Positions 1 through 13,100 of a stretch of 56,448 nucleotides of DNA are shown piece after piece. The first letter of the stretch is position 1. Every line of letters starts with the position of its first letter. The notes beneath the pieces were generated by a model. It made no database searches. It saw nothing but the letters and a program-made list of their open reading frames with translations, and was not told where the DNA came from. Both the position numbers and the translations under genes were made by a program. Source of the stretch: Flavobacteriales bacterium (GTDB lineage Bacteria > Bacteroidota > Bacteroidia > Flavobacteriales_F > PHOS-HE28); NCBI GenBank assembly GCA_016717305.1, contig JADKFY010000026.1, positions 1-56,448 of the forward strand. The letters run 5' to 3'.

Positions 1-3000
1 GTTGACGTGTTCTGGCTACCGCCACCATCTGCGCCAAGGTTACCCGTGATGCTCAACGTGTTCACACCGGCAAGGTCTCCTGCCCAAATGAAGGCAGTTG
101 CGGTAGGTCCGCATACTCCGGAACCGATCAATTGTGTGAAGTAGTTCGATCCACCCAATGCTGCACTCGACAAGGATCGCGCTGTTCGAGGAGATAGCAG
201 CGCCCAAGTTCGAGTTCAATTGGTTACCACCATCATACATATCGCTGCAACCATCACTGATAGTAGGGCCAGCGACACCACCATCCAATGTAAATCCACT
301 TGGTGTTGGAATGGTTGCTAAAGTGTAGCACTTCCTGCGCTCATTGCACTGATCACAGCTGCAAGTGGTGCGGTGGAACTGACATTGGCCGTAAGCGTGG
401 CCGGTGTCGCTCCGCAGAGTTCTACAACCGCTGGGGAAATGCTGACCGTTGGGCTCGTTCCCACCGCTACAGCGGTAGTCGAAACCGGAGAAACACAACC
501 AGCCAGAGCGGACGTGAAGGAATATGTTCCCGCGGCTGCCAGAGTGGCTCCGATAATACTTCAGGTTCTGAACGGTGCTGGTGAACCCATTTGGTCCAGT
601 CCATGAATAGACCGTTCCAACATCCGTACCTCCTGTCAATGCCAAGTCCTCACCGCTGCAAATTGGAGCATTGGAACTGGCAATCGCACTCGTGTTTGGT
701 TCTTCACAAAGTTGAATGCCGTCGTCGTAACAGTGGTCGGGCCTTCGTCGCAGGTCACATCCACGACCAATTCCCAAGTACCTGCAGGAATGGTCGCCGT
801 GGATTGGCCCAAGCCGGTTCCCAACAAGTTGGCCGTTGGGTTACCTACTGGACCATAGTACCACTGGTAGCTGATCCCGGTTCCGGTTGTCTGGCCTTGG
901 ATGTTCAAGGAATGTGCAACACCGGAGCATATCGTTGCCACACCAGTGATCGCGCCCGCATTCGGTGTGCCTGTGCAAGGTGCGCATGGTGTCATGCCGG
1001 TCTTGCCTTGTACCCAGTTCGAGGTTGGGCCTATCAAAGCGAAGTTGATGAGTGTGCCATTATTGGCGTTGCCAGAGATGTCGAACAAGGTGGTCAAGCC
1101 GGTGTTATCACCGCTGTCCGTGCCTTGGTCAGATTGGTAATACGCCGCCAACCCGATCTCGCCACCGCAATACTTGGTGTTCTGGTTGGCTGCGATCGTG
1201 GCAGGGCTCAATACCGTGTTCCAGACCCGGACCTCATCGATCTTACCGGGGAAATTCCGTGTTCCAATGCCTGCTCCGTAATCGCCGATCAACATCGGGT
1301 TCGGGGTGTTCGCGAGCGTGGTCGGTCCAGCTGCTGTTCCAACTTGCACACCATTTACGAAGATGAGCTTGGTTGTGCCATCATAGGTCGCGGCCACGTG
1401 CTGCCATGTGTTCAATGTCAATGCATTGGTCGCACTGAGCACTTCTACGATCGTCGTACCGCTTCCAATAGCGAAGCTCAACTGGCCGGCGCCACCGCAA
1501 CGTAAGAGCGCTCACACGGAAGTTGAAGGTGCTGCTCAGCGGTGCACCGTTCGGATTGTATGCACGAACGAGAATGGTCTCTCCGATCGTAAGACCAACA
1601 AGGTTCAATGTACCTGTCGTACTGCAACCAAAATCCAAAGGCACTGGCGCGGAACAGCTTCCGCGGAAGGCTGCCAAGGTCATCGCTGTGGAACCGGGGA
1701 ACACGTTCTGCAATTGCACGCGGTGAACAACAGAGGTGGTAACGAAACGATACCAGAGGTCGCGGTTCGGTATGCCTCCACAGTTGTTCGTGATGCCGGG
1801 CGTTGCAGTTGCGCCACCCAAAGCACCGGTCACGGTCTGGGTGCAGGTGTAATTCGGATTCACCGGAGCCGTACGAGCTGACACGGTTCGTCGTTCGGGC
1901 AAGCAGCTACTCCAACCGTGATCGGTGTAAGGATCTTTGTTGCAGGAAGTGGAGTCGGAATGGCCAATGGTCACGTTGACAACCGTGCCCAAGGGTATGG
2001 CCAAGTATGGTACTTGTGAATAAGGCTACGTTCAGAATGGTGTCCGGGTCAGCAGGTGCCACCTGGTAATAGATGTTCACGTCACCCGTGCTGCCATCTC
2101 CACTGCTGAAGGGGAACACATCGATGCTGAATTCTCCGTTCGCACAATCCGGCAATGGGCTGGCGAATGCATCCGGTTGGAGGCAACCAGGAGTGCATTG
2201 TACGGTCCATGCTATTGGGTTACTGGCAAATGCACCATCTTGGCAACTCGTGGTATCGTTCGAGAGGATCTCAAAGAAGATCGAATCACCCGAGGATACA
2301 AAGCTCGCTCCACCGATGTTACCACCGAAGTTACCGCCGCCCAAGCTCGGGAAGGAACTGTTGGCACCATCGTAGATGTTCACCGCATCGTTCAGGCCGA
2401 TGGTACCTTGTGCAAAGTTAAGGTGACCGTTTCGCCTGAAACCGGTGTCACATAGAAATAGGTCCGTGTTTCATTGTTGCGATAACAGTGACTATCGCTG
2501 GTCGTAACGCCGCAGTCCAGAAACAATGGGACAACCTGAGTAGAAGGTTCCCAGAATTTGGTTACATGCAACATTGCTCTCGTGCAACAAGGTCACTTCC
2601 ACTTCATCCGTGGCGACGAAGGGTCCAAGATCGGGCGAGATGTTGCCTGTGCTCAAGCCTGTGATCGGTGAACCTGCACCGGCAACTCCGTTCACTGTCC
2701 AGCTAAGTCCTGCGGTAGCGGCAGTTCCCGTACTGGTGATGTTGACCGGAATGCTGAACTGGTCATTGCCACAATCAGTCAATACCGTGGCCGTGGCGGC
2801 CGGTGGTGGATCAACCAGAACGTTCACGTTGCTTTGCACGGAGCAACCCGCAATGGTTGCCGTTACCGTGAAGTTGGTCTGACCAAGTATATTGCTCGCA
2901 ACAGGGTTTGCCAATGTAGGGTCGTTCAGCAAGCCTGCATTGTCCCAGAGATAAGTAGGCGCATTTGGGGTGAATCTGTAGGCATCATTCGTGGCTGTCC

Positions 3001-6000
3001 AAACAGTACCATTTCGTCCTGGCACGGCGGTAGCCAACGTACCTGTGGCATTCTCCAATCCTTGGGTCTGGTTGCTGCCATCTGAGGCTCCCGAGGTGTT
3101 GTGCACCTCGATCGCACCATCCGCGTACAGGATAATTTGGGCCGTAATAGGTGTACCAGCACCACCTAAATGGGGTACGCCATTGAAGTTGACCACGAAA
3201 CGGTTCGGGCTGGTCAGGTTGAAGTACGTGATCTGGACCAGCAGCGGGGTTCAGGTCATTCCATGCTAAGGCGATCAATTGTTCGGTGTGTTGACATCCG
3301 TCGGAATCACTTGACCAGAGCAACATCCATTTCCTGATGCCGCATCGAACGAAATGAATCCGTTGGTGCTGATCACAGCATTAGTGTATGATGCACCATA
3401 GAAGGAGAACGGGAAACCGATCGGTACGGTGAGGACCGCATCATCTCCCGCCGGACCAGCAGCACCGGTACCGGATGTTGGCGCATAGGATGTTGTTGCA
3501 ACCGAGTATCCAACTCCGGTTCCGGTAACACTAAGCTGTGTACTTCCACCAGCACAGATCGGATTCGGCGTTGCAGATGCAGGTACCGAAATTGTGGGAG
3601 AAGCACCTACACTAACGTTCACGGTACCCGTGGCGGAAACGCAGTTCGCAGGGGCAGCAGAGGTTACTGTAAAGCTGTAGGTCCCCGCAGCGGCATTCGT
3701 TATCCCATTGATCACAGGGTCTTGTGCACCGCTGGTGAAACCGTTCGGTCCTGTCCAAGCGTAGAGGGCACCCGCACCAGCGTTGTTACCACCGTTCAAT
3801 TGGAGGTTTTGACCTGCACAAGCTGGACCTGCTGTTGGGTTCACTACAGGGTAGGGTCTTCGATCACGGTTACGGAATTTGTAGCCGCTGGTCCACCGCA
3901 GGCATCGGTAATGCTCACCGACCACAACCCGGCGATGTTCGCGACCTGTGTTGCATTAGTGCCCGCCGCATTACTATTGGGGTCCGTCCATTGGTAGTTG
4001 AAAGGACCACCGCCATCGATCGGTGCTGCGGTCAAGATCACAGAGAGCCCAGCGCAGTAACGTGGCGCTACGGGCGTAAGCGTAACACCGGAGATCGCTG
4101 GATTAACGGTAATGGTCACGTTCCCTACAGCACTGCACGTTCCATTGCTCACGGTTACTGTGTAGGCCTGTGTAGAAGCAACGCTCGATGCCAGTGGGTT
4201 TGTGATGTTCGGGTCATCCAAATAAGTTGATGGGGACCATGTCGCTGAAAGTACGGAAACGGGCGGTGTGAAGCGGTAGACCACACTTGCCCCTGGCCAT
4301 CCGGTCACACTGTTATTACGTGCTACGGTGCTTGAGGAACTCGGTGGTGTAATACTTATGAAATTTGCAGGGTTCGCACCTGCCAGCGCGATGGTCGAGC
4401 TTCCCGGTATCCCCGTCGATGCTGCATAGCGGTACTCGATCACATTCGAGCCCTCATAGAGCCAGATCTGCATCGTTCCCTGGTTCCCGAAGGAGATATT
4501 CAGGTCCTGATTGATGATGCGGATCCGGTTGGGTGCGGTGCCAATAAGTACGGTTGACACGGAATTTGCACTGTGGTCGTCCCATAATGGATGAAGGGTA
4601 CTTGACAAGAATGCGGAGGTATTGTCATATCCGGGGAAGGGAGCACCGACAGCGGCACCCAATCTCGCACTTCCATTGGAGTTTGCGGAGAAGGTCGTGT
4701 AAGGCGCGGCTTCATAGGAAAAGGTGAACCCGATATTGGTGATCGCGGATTGCGAATCGTCGCCGGAAACACCAAGGTCCGTTGCTCCTGTCATTGGGTC
4801 CAATGCGCCGGTGGTTGCAACAAATGCATAACCAGTTACCGAAGCAGTCGCTGGATCGGAAGCGTTCACATTCAGTTGGCTACTACCATTCGCACAGATC
4901 GGGTTCGGCGTGGCAGTTACGGAATTGACTACTGGTGTTCCATTGACGTTCAACGTGACCGTTGCCGTGCTGCTGCAACCGCTGGTTGTTCCGGTTACTG
5001 TGTAGGTGGTCGTATTGCCCGCCGTGAAGGTCACGGGATTTGTATTTGTGGCACTAAGTCCTGCTGCGGGTGCCCATGTATAGGTGGTCGCTCCCGTTCC
5101 GGTCAGGGTGCTTGTCTGGCCTGCACAGAAAGGTCCCACAGGAGAAGCACCTACGCCTACCGTTGGCGTGGTGTTGATCGTGATCGTTGCCGGCAAAAAG
5201 AAGGCGGTTGGAAAACTCGGACAGGTCGTAGCACGCACATATCCCGTGCTGGTGGTGACGCCCGTAACCACTTGTGTGGTTGCGGTGCCCAAAGGAGTAA
5301 GGTACGGACCACCGATAGGACCGGAGAACCACTGATAGGTCAAGCCGGAAGCACTGGTTGATCCAGTAACGCTCAACGTGGAACTCGCAACCGTACCGCA
5401 ACCCGTCGCTACGGATGCCACGGCCTGTCCGCCAGCGGGGGTGCTGGAACATGACGTGCCCGGGGTATAATTGAACCTGATCTGCGGGCGTAGTGCAACG
5501 GTGGTATTCGTACTGGTCGCGCAAAGCGTTCCACCTCCATCGGCCCGAATGCGCAGGATCCGATCCGTAACAGCTGCACTTCGGACTTTGCCGTAGGGCG
5601 ATGCGAAAACCATCGAACTGCTACCGGTACAAATGTCCACCAGGATATTCGAACTACCGTTCCAGACGAACGGTGTGCCAGGCGGTCGTATTTGTGTGAG
5701 CCGGCGGTTGTCACCACGGCATCATAACTCGCTGGCCCGAATACGGGCATTAGTGCTAAGCATCATGGGCTGCACTGTTCTGGCCGCCGTATTTCCGGCC
5801 TTATTGTATAGTGAAGGCGGGACCATTGTCCTCGACCACGGAAAAGCCCAGTGCCGTAATGTACGATCAGGACTCATCCCTTGTGCGGAGGCTCAGATGC
5901 CAAATAGACAGTTTGGTAATCGAAGTTGTAGAAATCATCAATGGGATTGCCATCGAAGGAACCTAGGGTCGCCGCATCGGTACCGATGATCACGAACTGC

Positions 6001-6110
6001 GCATTGGCCGGTCGTGCAAAAACAAAAGCAAACAAGATGAAGAAAGAGAACGCCTTCAACCACCATGAGGTAGGCCTAGTGCGCATTGGAGCGGAGTTGA
6101 ATGTGTTCAT
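1..6110 (-). pseudogene. Giant secreted PKD/Ig-like and LamG adhesin, frameshifted, 3' end off the window
   Basis: The gene starts at an ATG at 6110 with a signal peptide (hydrophobic stretch ending PANAQ) and runs left past base 1. Recognisable parts are a domain with the GDDAVLTVPIGF and STNGFISF motifs near 3200-3560, several PKD/Ig-like modules with the CAGQTSTLTGTGA type of repeat (about 3300-5400), and a LamG/concanavalin-like fold at about 1200-1480 (NTWQHVAATYDG, KIDEVRVWN). The open frame changes near 5870, 5640, 3900, 3200, 2500, 2390, 1950, 1430 and 700. Protein similarity to expected modules continues on both sides of each change, so these look like single-base indels rather than large losses. 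It is probably a cell-surface or secreted protein exported by Sec and then T9SS; the sorting domain would lie outside the window. Whether it is a true pseudogene or carries sequencing indels cannot be settled here. Confidence 0.75.
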
Positions 6111-6560
6111 CGTTGCTTGGTTTTGGTTTTGAATAGGAGCAGGGAAGGTGTTGGGAACGGATGTAGAAAACTACTTGATGAGGATCAGAAGTTGATGGAT
6201 CTTGAGAGGAATGTGTTGGTCCAATAGTTGCTGTCAAGTGCACAGCTGGCTTCGTCGAAAAAGGGATAACTGCTCATGGACGGGCCTAATGTATAGAGAA
6301 CTTTAACACAATACAGCGATCAAATTTTTATCAACACGAGGCAACCAATACAAATTCCCGCGTACCTCATCTTTCGATCATTCACTTCGCGTTTCCGGTT
6401 GGAGCAATATCAATGACCAAATTGGAGATCCAAGGGCCCATCGTTTTGTCCAATTATTGAAAATTGGTCTGTATCGATCCAACCCTTCATCTTGTATTCG
6501 CCCCCATTCCATTCGGGCTACATCCGTTGAGGCCATTGCGTTTTTGAGGGTGAGTGGTAC

Positions 6561-6754
6561 TAAGGGCACCTCGAAGAACCTCGAACCGATGGCACAAGCG
6601 CTTATCGTTCGGGTCAGCCAAGGCGCGACGAAAGGAAGTTACCCGCAGGTAACTGACTGAGGAGCAACGCAGGATGACCGAACGAGAACGCTTGCCCGAA
6701 GGGTCGGCACATAGTGCCGATGAAGCGGGAGCGAGGTTCTTCGAAGTACCCTTA
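6561..6754. repeat. 194-bp inverted-repeat element, family A
   Basis: The left arm 6561-6583 begins TAAGGGCACCTCGAAGAACC. The right arm 6732-6754 is its reverse complement, with 21 of 23 positions matching. The interior has no open frame of interest but contains a short hairpin (AGTTACCCGCAGGTAACT) and the phrase GAGGAGCAACGCAGGATGAC. Related arm sequences recur at 39592, 39761, 39947 and 39998, so this is a family with several copies in the window. It resembles a MITE or palindromic intergenic repeat; no transposase is linked. Confidence 0.6.
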
Positions 6755-6792
6755 ATGCAACTGGCATGGACTGGTCCGTAACGGTATTCATG

Positions 6793-6959
6793 GTAGAGCG
6801 CATCTCAAAATTATCCTTCGGGCTACACAAAGGTCTTCCGCGCCCATATTTCGTTGCTCGATCCTCACATCGCCACCGGCTATGCTCCGGTCTCGCGCCT
6901 CATCTGGGGTCAAAACCCTCCTCGTTCGCTACCAAAAACATTTTTGGGATGCGCTCTAC
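6793..6959. repeat. 167-bp inverted-repeat element, family B
   Basis: The left arm GTAGAGCGCATCTCAAAA (6793-6810) is matched by the reverse complement at 6942-6959, with 17 of 18 positions identical. The enclosed 130 bases have no plausible gene. It lies 38 bases from the family A element and shares no arm sequence with it. It could be a small non-autonomous element or a structured intergenic repeat. Confidence 0.5.
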
Positions 6960-7118
6960 ACACCTTCCGCACATTGGCAGTGGTGCCGTCAGGCCTTGTT
7001 CATTCGCTCTTCATGAACAGGTCCTTCCGACCGATGCTCCGTTAGTGGACCAGAGCTTCGTCTTGAACCATGGGTCGTTGAACGTCTTGGTATGGATCGT
7101 GGCCCTTGTCCGCCTTCT

Positions 7119-7164
7119 AAAGCGAAAAACCCCGCTCCGTTTCCGGAGCAGGGTTTTCGCTTTT
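7119..7164. terminator. Strong hairpin terminator after the giant T9SS gene
   Basis: A stem of about 19 base pairs is formed by AAAGCGAAAAACCCCGCTCC (7119-7138) and its near-complement at 7145-7163, around a short loop. A and T runs on the two sides make it usable in either direction. It lies 30 bases past the stop codon of the leftward gene that ends at 7194. Confidence 0.8.
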
Positions 7165-7193
7165 GATCGTTCAGGCAAAGGCCCAAGCCTCAC

Positions 7194-10100
7194 TTAGGGC
7201 TGGATCACCAGTCGCTCTGTGAAGATCTTGTCGCCTGCAGTGATATGTACCATGTACATGCCACCGGACAGGTCGCCGTTCAAGTCGATGGTGGTGTTCA
7301 AGAAACCATCTTGTACCGCGATCGTACGGGCTGTTACACGCTGACCGGTCAGGCTGTAGATATCCACACTTACTGTGCGCACATCTTGTGCAACGCTGTT
7401 CAAGGCGATCACCAATTGATCACCACGGTTCGGGTTCGGATACATGGTAAGACCATTGTCGCCCGTTGTGGTCATGCTGCTTGCACCGCCGTCCACATTG
7501 GCACTTGTAATGGTCACGTTGCACGTCTTGCCCCAAGTTGTAACAGGGTTCGGGTCACAGGCCGGTACAGGGGCATCCACACACCATGTTGCACCCAGGT
7601 CCTTGCTCACACGTACCTCAACCTCGTAGGTCTTGGTGGCCACGAGAGGAGTACCCGTGTTCCAGTTCAAGTAGAGCGTAGGGCTCGCTTGTGGTGGGCG
7701 CACGATGCAGATGTTCTCTGATGGGATACGGAAGCGGAATTGGAAACGCACACCGGTACCGCCACCAAAGGTGCAGGCCAGAATTGTGGCGGACGAGCAA
7801 CGATCTTGTTCGCCGAAGTGTTCGTTCCACCCCAGGTGCGATTCACACCACAGCTGAAGTCGCTCGGGTTTGCAGGGTCATCCTGCAAGCGGGCCAATGG
7901 ACAAGCTGCTGCCGCCGCATCCATCATCATGGTACATGCTGGACCGAAGTTCTCGTTCACACCGTTCACACGACCACGAACACGCACGTTCATCTTCACA
8001 TTTTGTGGGATGTGGGGAGTAAGAGCTGTGTTGTACCAGCCATGTATCTTGAGACGGCAAGCACGGTTCGCGGAAGCAGGGGAGAACCCATCGCTCACAT
8101 TGTGCGCATGGAATTTACGGAAGCTGTAGCTGCCGTTCGGATCGAAGATCCAGAACTCGTAACCGCTATTCGCATCCTGCACACTGTTGGCACCGCTCGG
8201 GATCCATTCCGCAGCAACCGCTGGGATCGCATGGCACACCAAGTACTTGTACTCCACCCAATCCAACTTGTCGCAATTGCTGTAGATCAGATCGGAAGTA
8301 CCCAATGGCAAGCAGAAGCCACCTGCAACAGAGCTTACACTGCCCGTGCTGAAGTTGTTCGTGTTGTCGATGATGCGGGCACCACCGTCCTCACGAAGCT
8401 CATAGCCGCCCGTGGTCATACCATCACCGGCGCTGTCAATACACGCAGGCGGTAGCAACCGTCAGGCAAGCAGAGTGCTTGGGTACCGATCGAGGAAGCA
8501 GGCACTGGATCAGCTCCGGAGAGCACCACCAGGTTGCCGGCTTGGTTCAGGATCTCCCATGTTACTTGTCCAGGGTTGGCATCGTTCTGGAATTCCAGGA
8601 ACAAGCCGTTCTCCGTACATACCGGGTTGGTCGTTCCGCACTGCGTTGTAAGGGTGAACGGGCCAACAGCCGCACCGAAGCCGGTGACGTAGATGGTGTA
8701 GGTCTCTGAAGAAGAACCTGTCCAGGTGAGCTGGCTTTGAAGTCCGCAGAAATCGTCGTTGCCCGCAACACACGTGAAATTGCCACAAGTGCCGGTGTAC
8801 ACGGCCATCTGTGTATCAAAGGTTGTTCCACTGCATAGGTTCGCAACCATGGGACCATCCCATCCTGGTAACGTATACCAAACTCCACCACCGGTCCCGG
8901 CAACAAAATCACCGCAATTCGGGGGTACCCCTGTAGTGGAACTTGCTACCGTGCTTCCGTTCACTACTGAGTTACATCCGATGGCGATCGCATTGGCGCA
9001 AAGGTCATTCGCAGGTGGGCAGGTAAAGACCACAGAGCCGCTGGTCGCGTTACACACTGCATTCACGTTGTGCGCAAGGTTCAAGGTCACGATGGTTCCG
9101 CTCAAGAATGGTCCTACGGTCCAGGATCCAGTTGCAGTAGCAGTTACCACACTCCCATTCCCCGTGTTGGTGATCGCATAACTGGAAGCGGTACCCATGT
9201 CGGAAATGTTCACACCAATGCTGTACTGGCCGCTGCCACATGCAGGCAGAGCAGTTAGCGTATAGGTGGGGCCAACGCAGGGTACAAAGTTCAACCGTAC
9301 ATACTGCAATGTTCCAACATCAGCACCGAACGCATCACAAATGCGCAATTTCCAGATACCGTTAGGGTCACCGGTCAGTCGGTCAATGCCTGTTCAGGTG
9401 CCCAATCGCCGATCGTATTGTCGGTCGCTGGCATACCGGCCAACGCTTGTCCGCCATTGATCAAACGGAAGTAGGCCGTTGGGCAGGCAGCATTGTTGCC
9501 GAAGTTGTTGTTGCTGCCACCGCGTGCGTTGATCAACGAACGGGTCTGTCCACTTGGGCTCACCAAAGTGATCTGCAGATCGCTCCTCCACGTATGCGGA
9601 ATGATCAGGTCAACACTTTGCAATTGCACATCCACTCCCAAGCTCGTTCCCACGGTTGTCACAGCGAACTCGGCTGTTAGAACGTTGTTCGTTGCACATC
9701 CACCGTCAGGAATGGCCGCTCCTTGTACAGGTATTGTGCAGGGACGTGATCGCAGCGGGTGGAGGGGATAACGTAGTGAACAGACCGAAACCTGTGTTGA
9801 AACTGTACACGCCAGAACCGCACCACGACGAACGAAGTAGCGGTAGTTGGTGTTCGCCAACAAACCGGTGATGGTGATCGGGTTGCTCGAACCTGTGGCA
9901 ATGAAGCCTCCAGTGGTCGATGTCCCTCCAACACTTGCGGTCGTAAAGGTGCTCGATGGACCGTATTCCACGATGTAGTTACCCGCGGCTCCGGTCCAGC
10001 CGATGTTCGCTGAACTCTCCGTTATGGCCGTGGCGGTGGGTAGTGTTGGTGCTGGGCAACTGGATCCCGCAACGCAAATACCAAATGTGCCAGCAGTACC

Positions 10101-13100
10101 CGTACCCGAATTCGTAAAGACACGGATGTAGTAATCCGTGTTCGCGGTCAGAGTCAAGTTCACTCCGCCTGCAGCACTGGCGATGCAACCGAAGGAAGCA
10201 CCCAGACAGATCGGTCCGGCATTTCCAGGATAGAATTCCGCAGAGTAACCTGCAGCGGTCCCTGTCGTGAAGCGGACTTGGATCGGATTTGCGGTCGCAC
10301 CGGTATTGAACCTGTACCAAACGTCACGGATCGTGCCAACACCGTTATTGCAGGAAACAGCAACGTTGTCGTAGGTCGCGAAGCTGGTCGTGCCTTGTAC
10401 GGCAGCGCTAGGGCAACCGCCGATCGCGTTGATCGGAAGCACTTCGGCATTGTCGCAAAGGTCGTTGGGAGGTGGGCAGGTGTTCGCTTGTGTGAAGTTA
10501 CCCTTGTTGTTGTTACAATCCGGGTTCGTCCCATGCACGAAGGTCACGTTCACGATGCTGCCCAATGGGAATGGACCGATCAGTGTGGGAACGAAGATCC
10601 CAACACCTGGTTCAATGTAGGCAGGGTTCGATACACCGTTGATCGTCCACGTAACATCCGCAGCGAAAAGAGGCATGGTATTGGCCGCATCAGAAGCTCC
10701 ACCGTCGAAGAGTGTAACTTCCAAGTAGAATCCTGGTGGGTTACATTCCACAGCCGGTACCACGTATGCACATCGCCTGTTGGCGAAATACAGTCCTGGG
10801 TACATCCCACCGTCCAGATCCATGGGGTCGTTTGGCCACCATCGAAACAACTGTTCGAGGCACCGGAGATGATCTCAACGAACATGTCCTGACCACTGGA
10901 TTGGAAATCCGCAGGGGTGAGGTCGCCGCTGAAGTTACCACCACCCAGGGAAGGAAATGCTGCGCTTGGGCCGTCGAAGAAGTTCACGATATCACTTGCT
11001 CCAAGACCACCTTGTATGAAGTTCAAGGTAACGGTTCGACCTGGGGCCGCTACATAATGCAAGGTGCGAGCCTCGTTGTTCTTGTAGCAGTAATTATAGG
11101 TGGCAGCAGGGGAATTGCAATCCACCGTGACCGGGCAATTGCTGTAGTAGGTGCCAAGGTCAAGATCGCAAATGGACCCATTCCCTACACTAATGGTGAC
11201 GTTGTCCGTTGAGTTGGCGACCATGCCCAATGCGGACAAGGAGTTCAGCCCAACGACCGCACCTACCGTTACCGGGGTGCCTCCGTTCACCGAGTAAGTG
11301 ATCGTGCCACTGCCTGGTGCGCCCGAGCCCAAGTCTATGATCGTCACTTCCGCATCCATGGAAGTGCCACACACCGCTGTGATGTTCACGGTCGCGTTAA
11401 CAGGAGCACAAACGTTCACTGTGTAATCCTCCACTTGGCCGAAGTCGGAATTGCCGCAAGCCGTGTAGTTGGAGGTCACCGTGCCATCATCGTACTGCCT
11501 CCGGATGCGCATGGTGCAATTTCCGGGAAGTGCGTTGACCGGTACTGTGATGTTCACCACAACGGCACCACCAACTGGTGGGGGGGCTGGTGAAGAGAAT
11601 ACCGATTCACCTGCGTCATCGAAGTCCAGGTCCTGGTTCCAGTTGATGTAGACTTGGAACTGATCGAACGTGTAGTTCGTCGCACGGCCGATCGAAAGGG
11701 GTGAAGGTCTGGCCTGGGGTCACGTTACCAACGATCGAGGTGAAATCCTCGTAACCACCAGAAGAAGAGGATGGATTATTGACGTTGGCGAAACTGACCG
11801 GTGTGATGTTGAAATCGTTCAACCCACCAGGGAAATTCACGCTGGCCTCGCATACTCCCGTGCGGAAGGGTAGACCCGCGCTCCAGCTGCTCAATGGTGG
11901 CGTACCGCAATCGGTGCGCACATAGGCCAGATAGTTCGTGGTCGGGGTCAAGCCTGAAGCATTGAAGGTTGGGCCTGCCAAACCGGTACCGGAATCATCC
12001 AGACCAACGGGTCCTGATCCAGGAGCACCGGAAGAACGAACTTCGACCTCATAGGTTTCCCCAATGGTCGTGTTCCACGTTACCGTGCCGCTCGTGGTAT
12101 TGTTCGCTACAGCTAGGATACCCGTGGGGGGCAAACATGAAGGTACTGGATCGATCGTGATGCAGAAGTCCTCACAAGTACCACTACCGAAGGTGGGGGT
12201 GCAACCATCTGTCGCGGCGTTCGGATTGCCCGCACCACGGGTACGAACACGCATCCGTGTAATTCCCAAGTTCGCAGTAACTGGTACTGGCACGTTGATG
12301 GTTCCAGTAAAGCCGGTAGTATTCGGCTGGAACCACTCACCCGCGTCAAAAGTTCCGCTGTTGTCCCAATCGAACCAAACAGAAACGATAGCACCACCGT
12401 AAATGACATCACTGATCGTGGTCACTGTGATCGGATAGGTCAATCCACGGCTCAGGGTTGTCGTTTCCGAACGTAGCGTATAACCCGGATTAGGTACACA
12501 TGCTGCGGAGGTGCTGTTCAGGGTGTTGATCTGCACCGTATTGATGCATGCTCCGTCCCCGTTGTTCACGACCGCACAGTATGTGGCGCATTGGCACGCC
12601 GTACCCATGTTGATAAGATCGGGTTGCTTACGCCTACAGCGAAAGTGTTGGGCAGGTCAACTGTGCAACGGTAGTATTTGGCTGTGGACTGGGTCGTCAC
12701 CTGAGTACTTGCTGTTCCAAGGTTGGCTTGGTTCACTGTGAAACCTGCATCATCAGCGCTTTCCCACTGGTATTGTCACCCAACTCCGGTCGGTGGGTTT
12801 TGCACACTCAATGTGAAGGATTGTGCAGCACAAACCGTAGTAGCTGTGGACAAGGTATTGCCCGGTGCTGGTGTGCCTGAGCAGATCGCACCGACCGTTA
12901 CAGTGAAGCAATAGTCCTCGGTCTCACCCCATCCGTATGCTGTCTCTGCATAGTTCGTGGCGGTCGGGAAAGCAACCTCTGCAACAACAACACGCATGCG
13001 TGTTGAACCCAAAACCGCTGTGACAGGTACGCTGAAAGTTCCTGAAACCGTTTCCGTGCCAACGCCTTGTGCAGGTTGATTGTAAACGCGCTCGTCAATA

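Larger units (their letters stand above)
6111..7193. other. 1.1 kb non-coding gap between the two giant genes
   Basis: No convincing gene is present; the short open frames here have no recognisable composition or start signals. The gap holds the upstream region of the leftward giant gene (6111 to about 6380), two inverted-repeat elements (6561-6754 and 6793-6959) and the terminator hairpin of the second giant gene (7119-7164). I could not find a convincing Bacteroidota promoter (TTG plus TAnnTTTG) upstream of the first gene. Confidence 0.6.
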
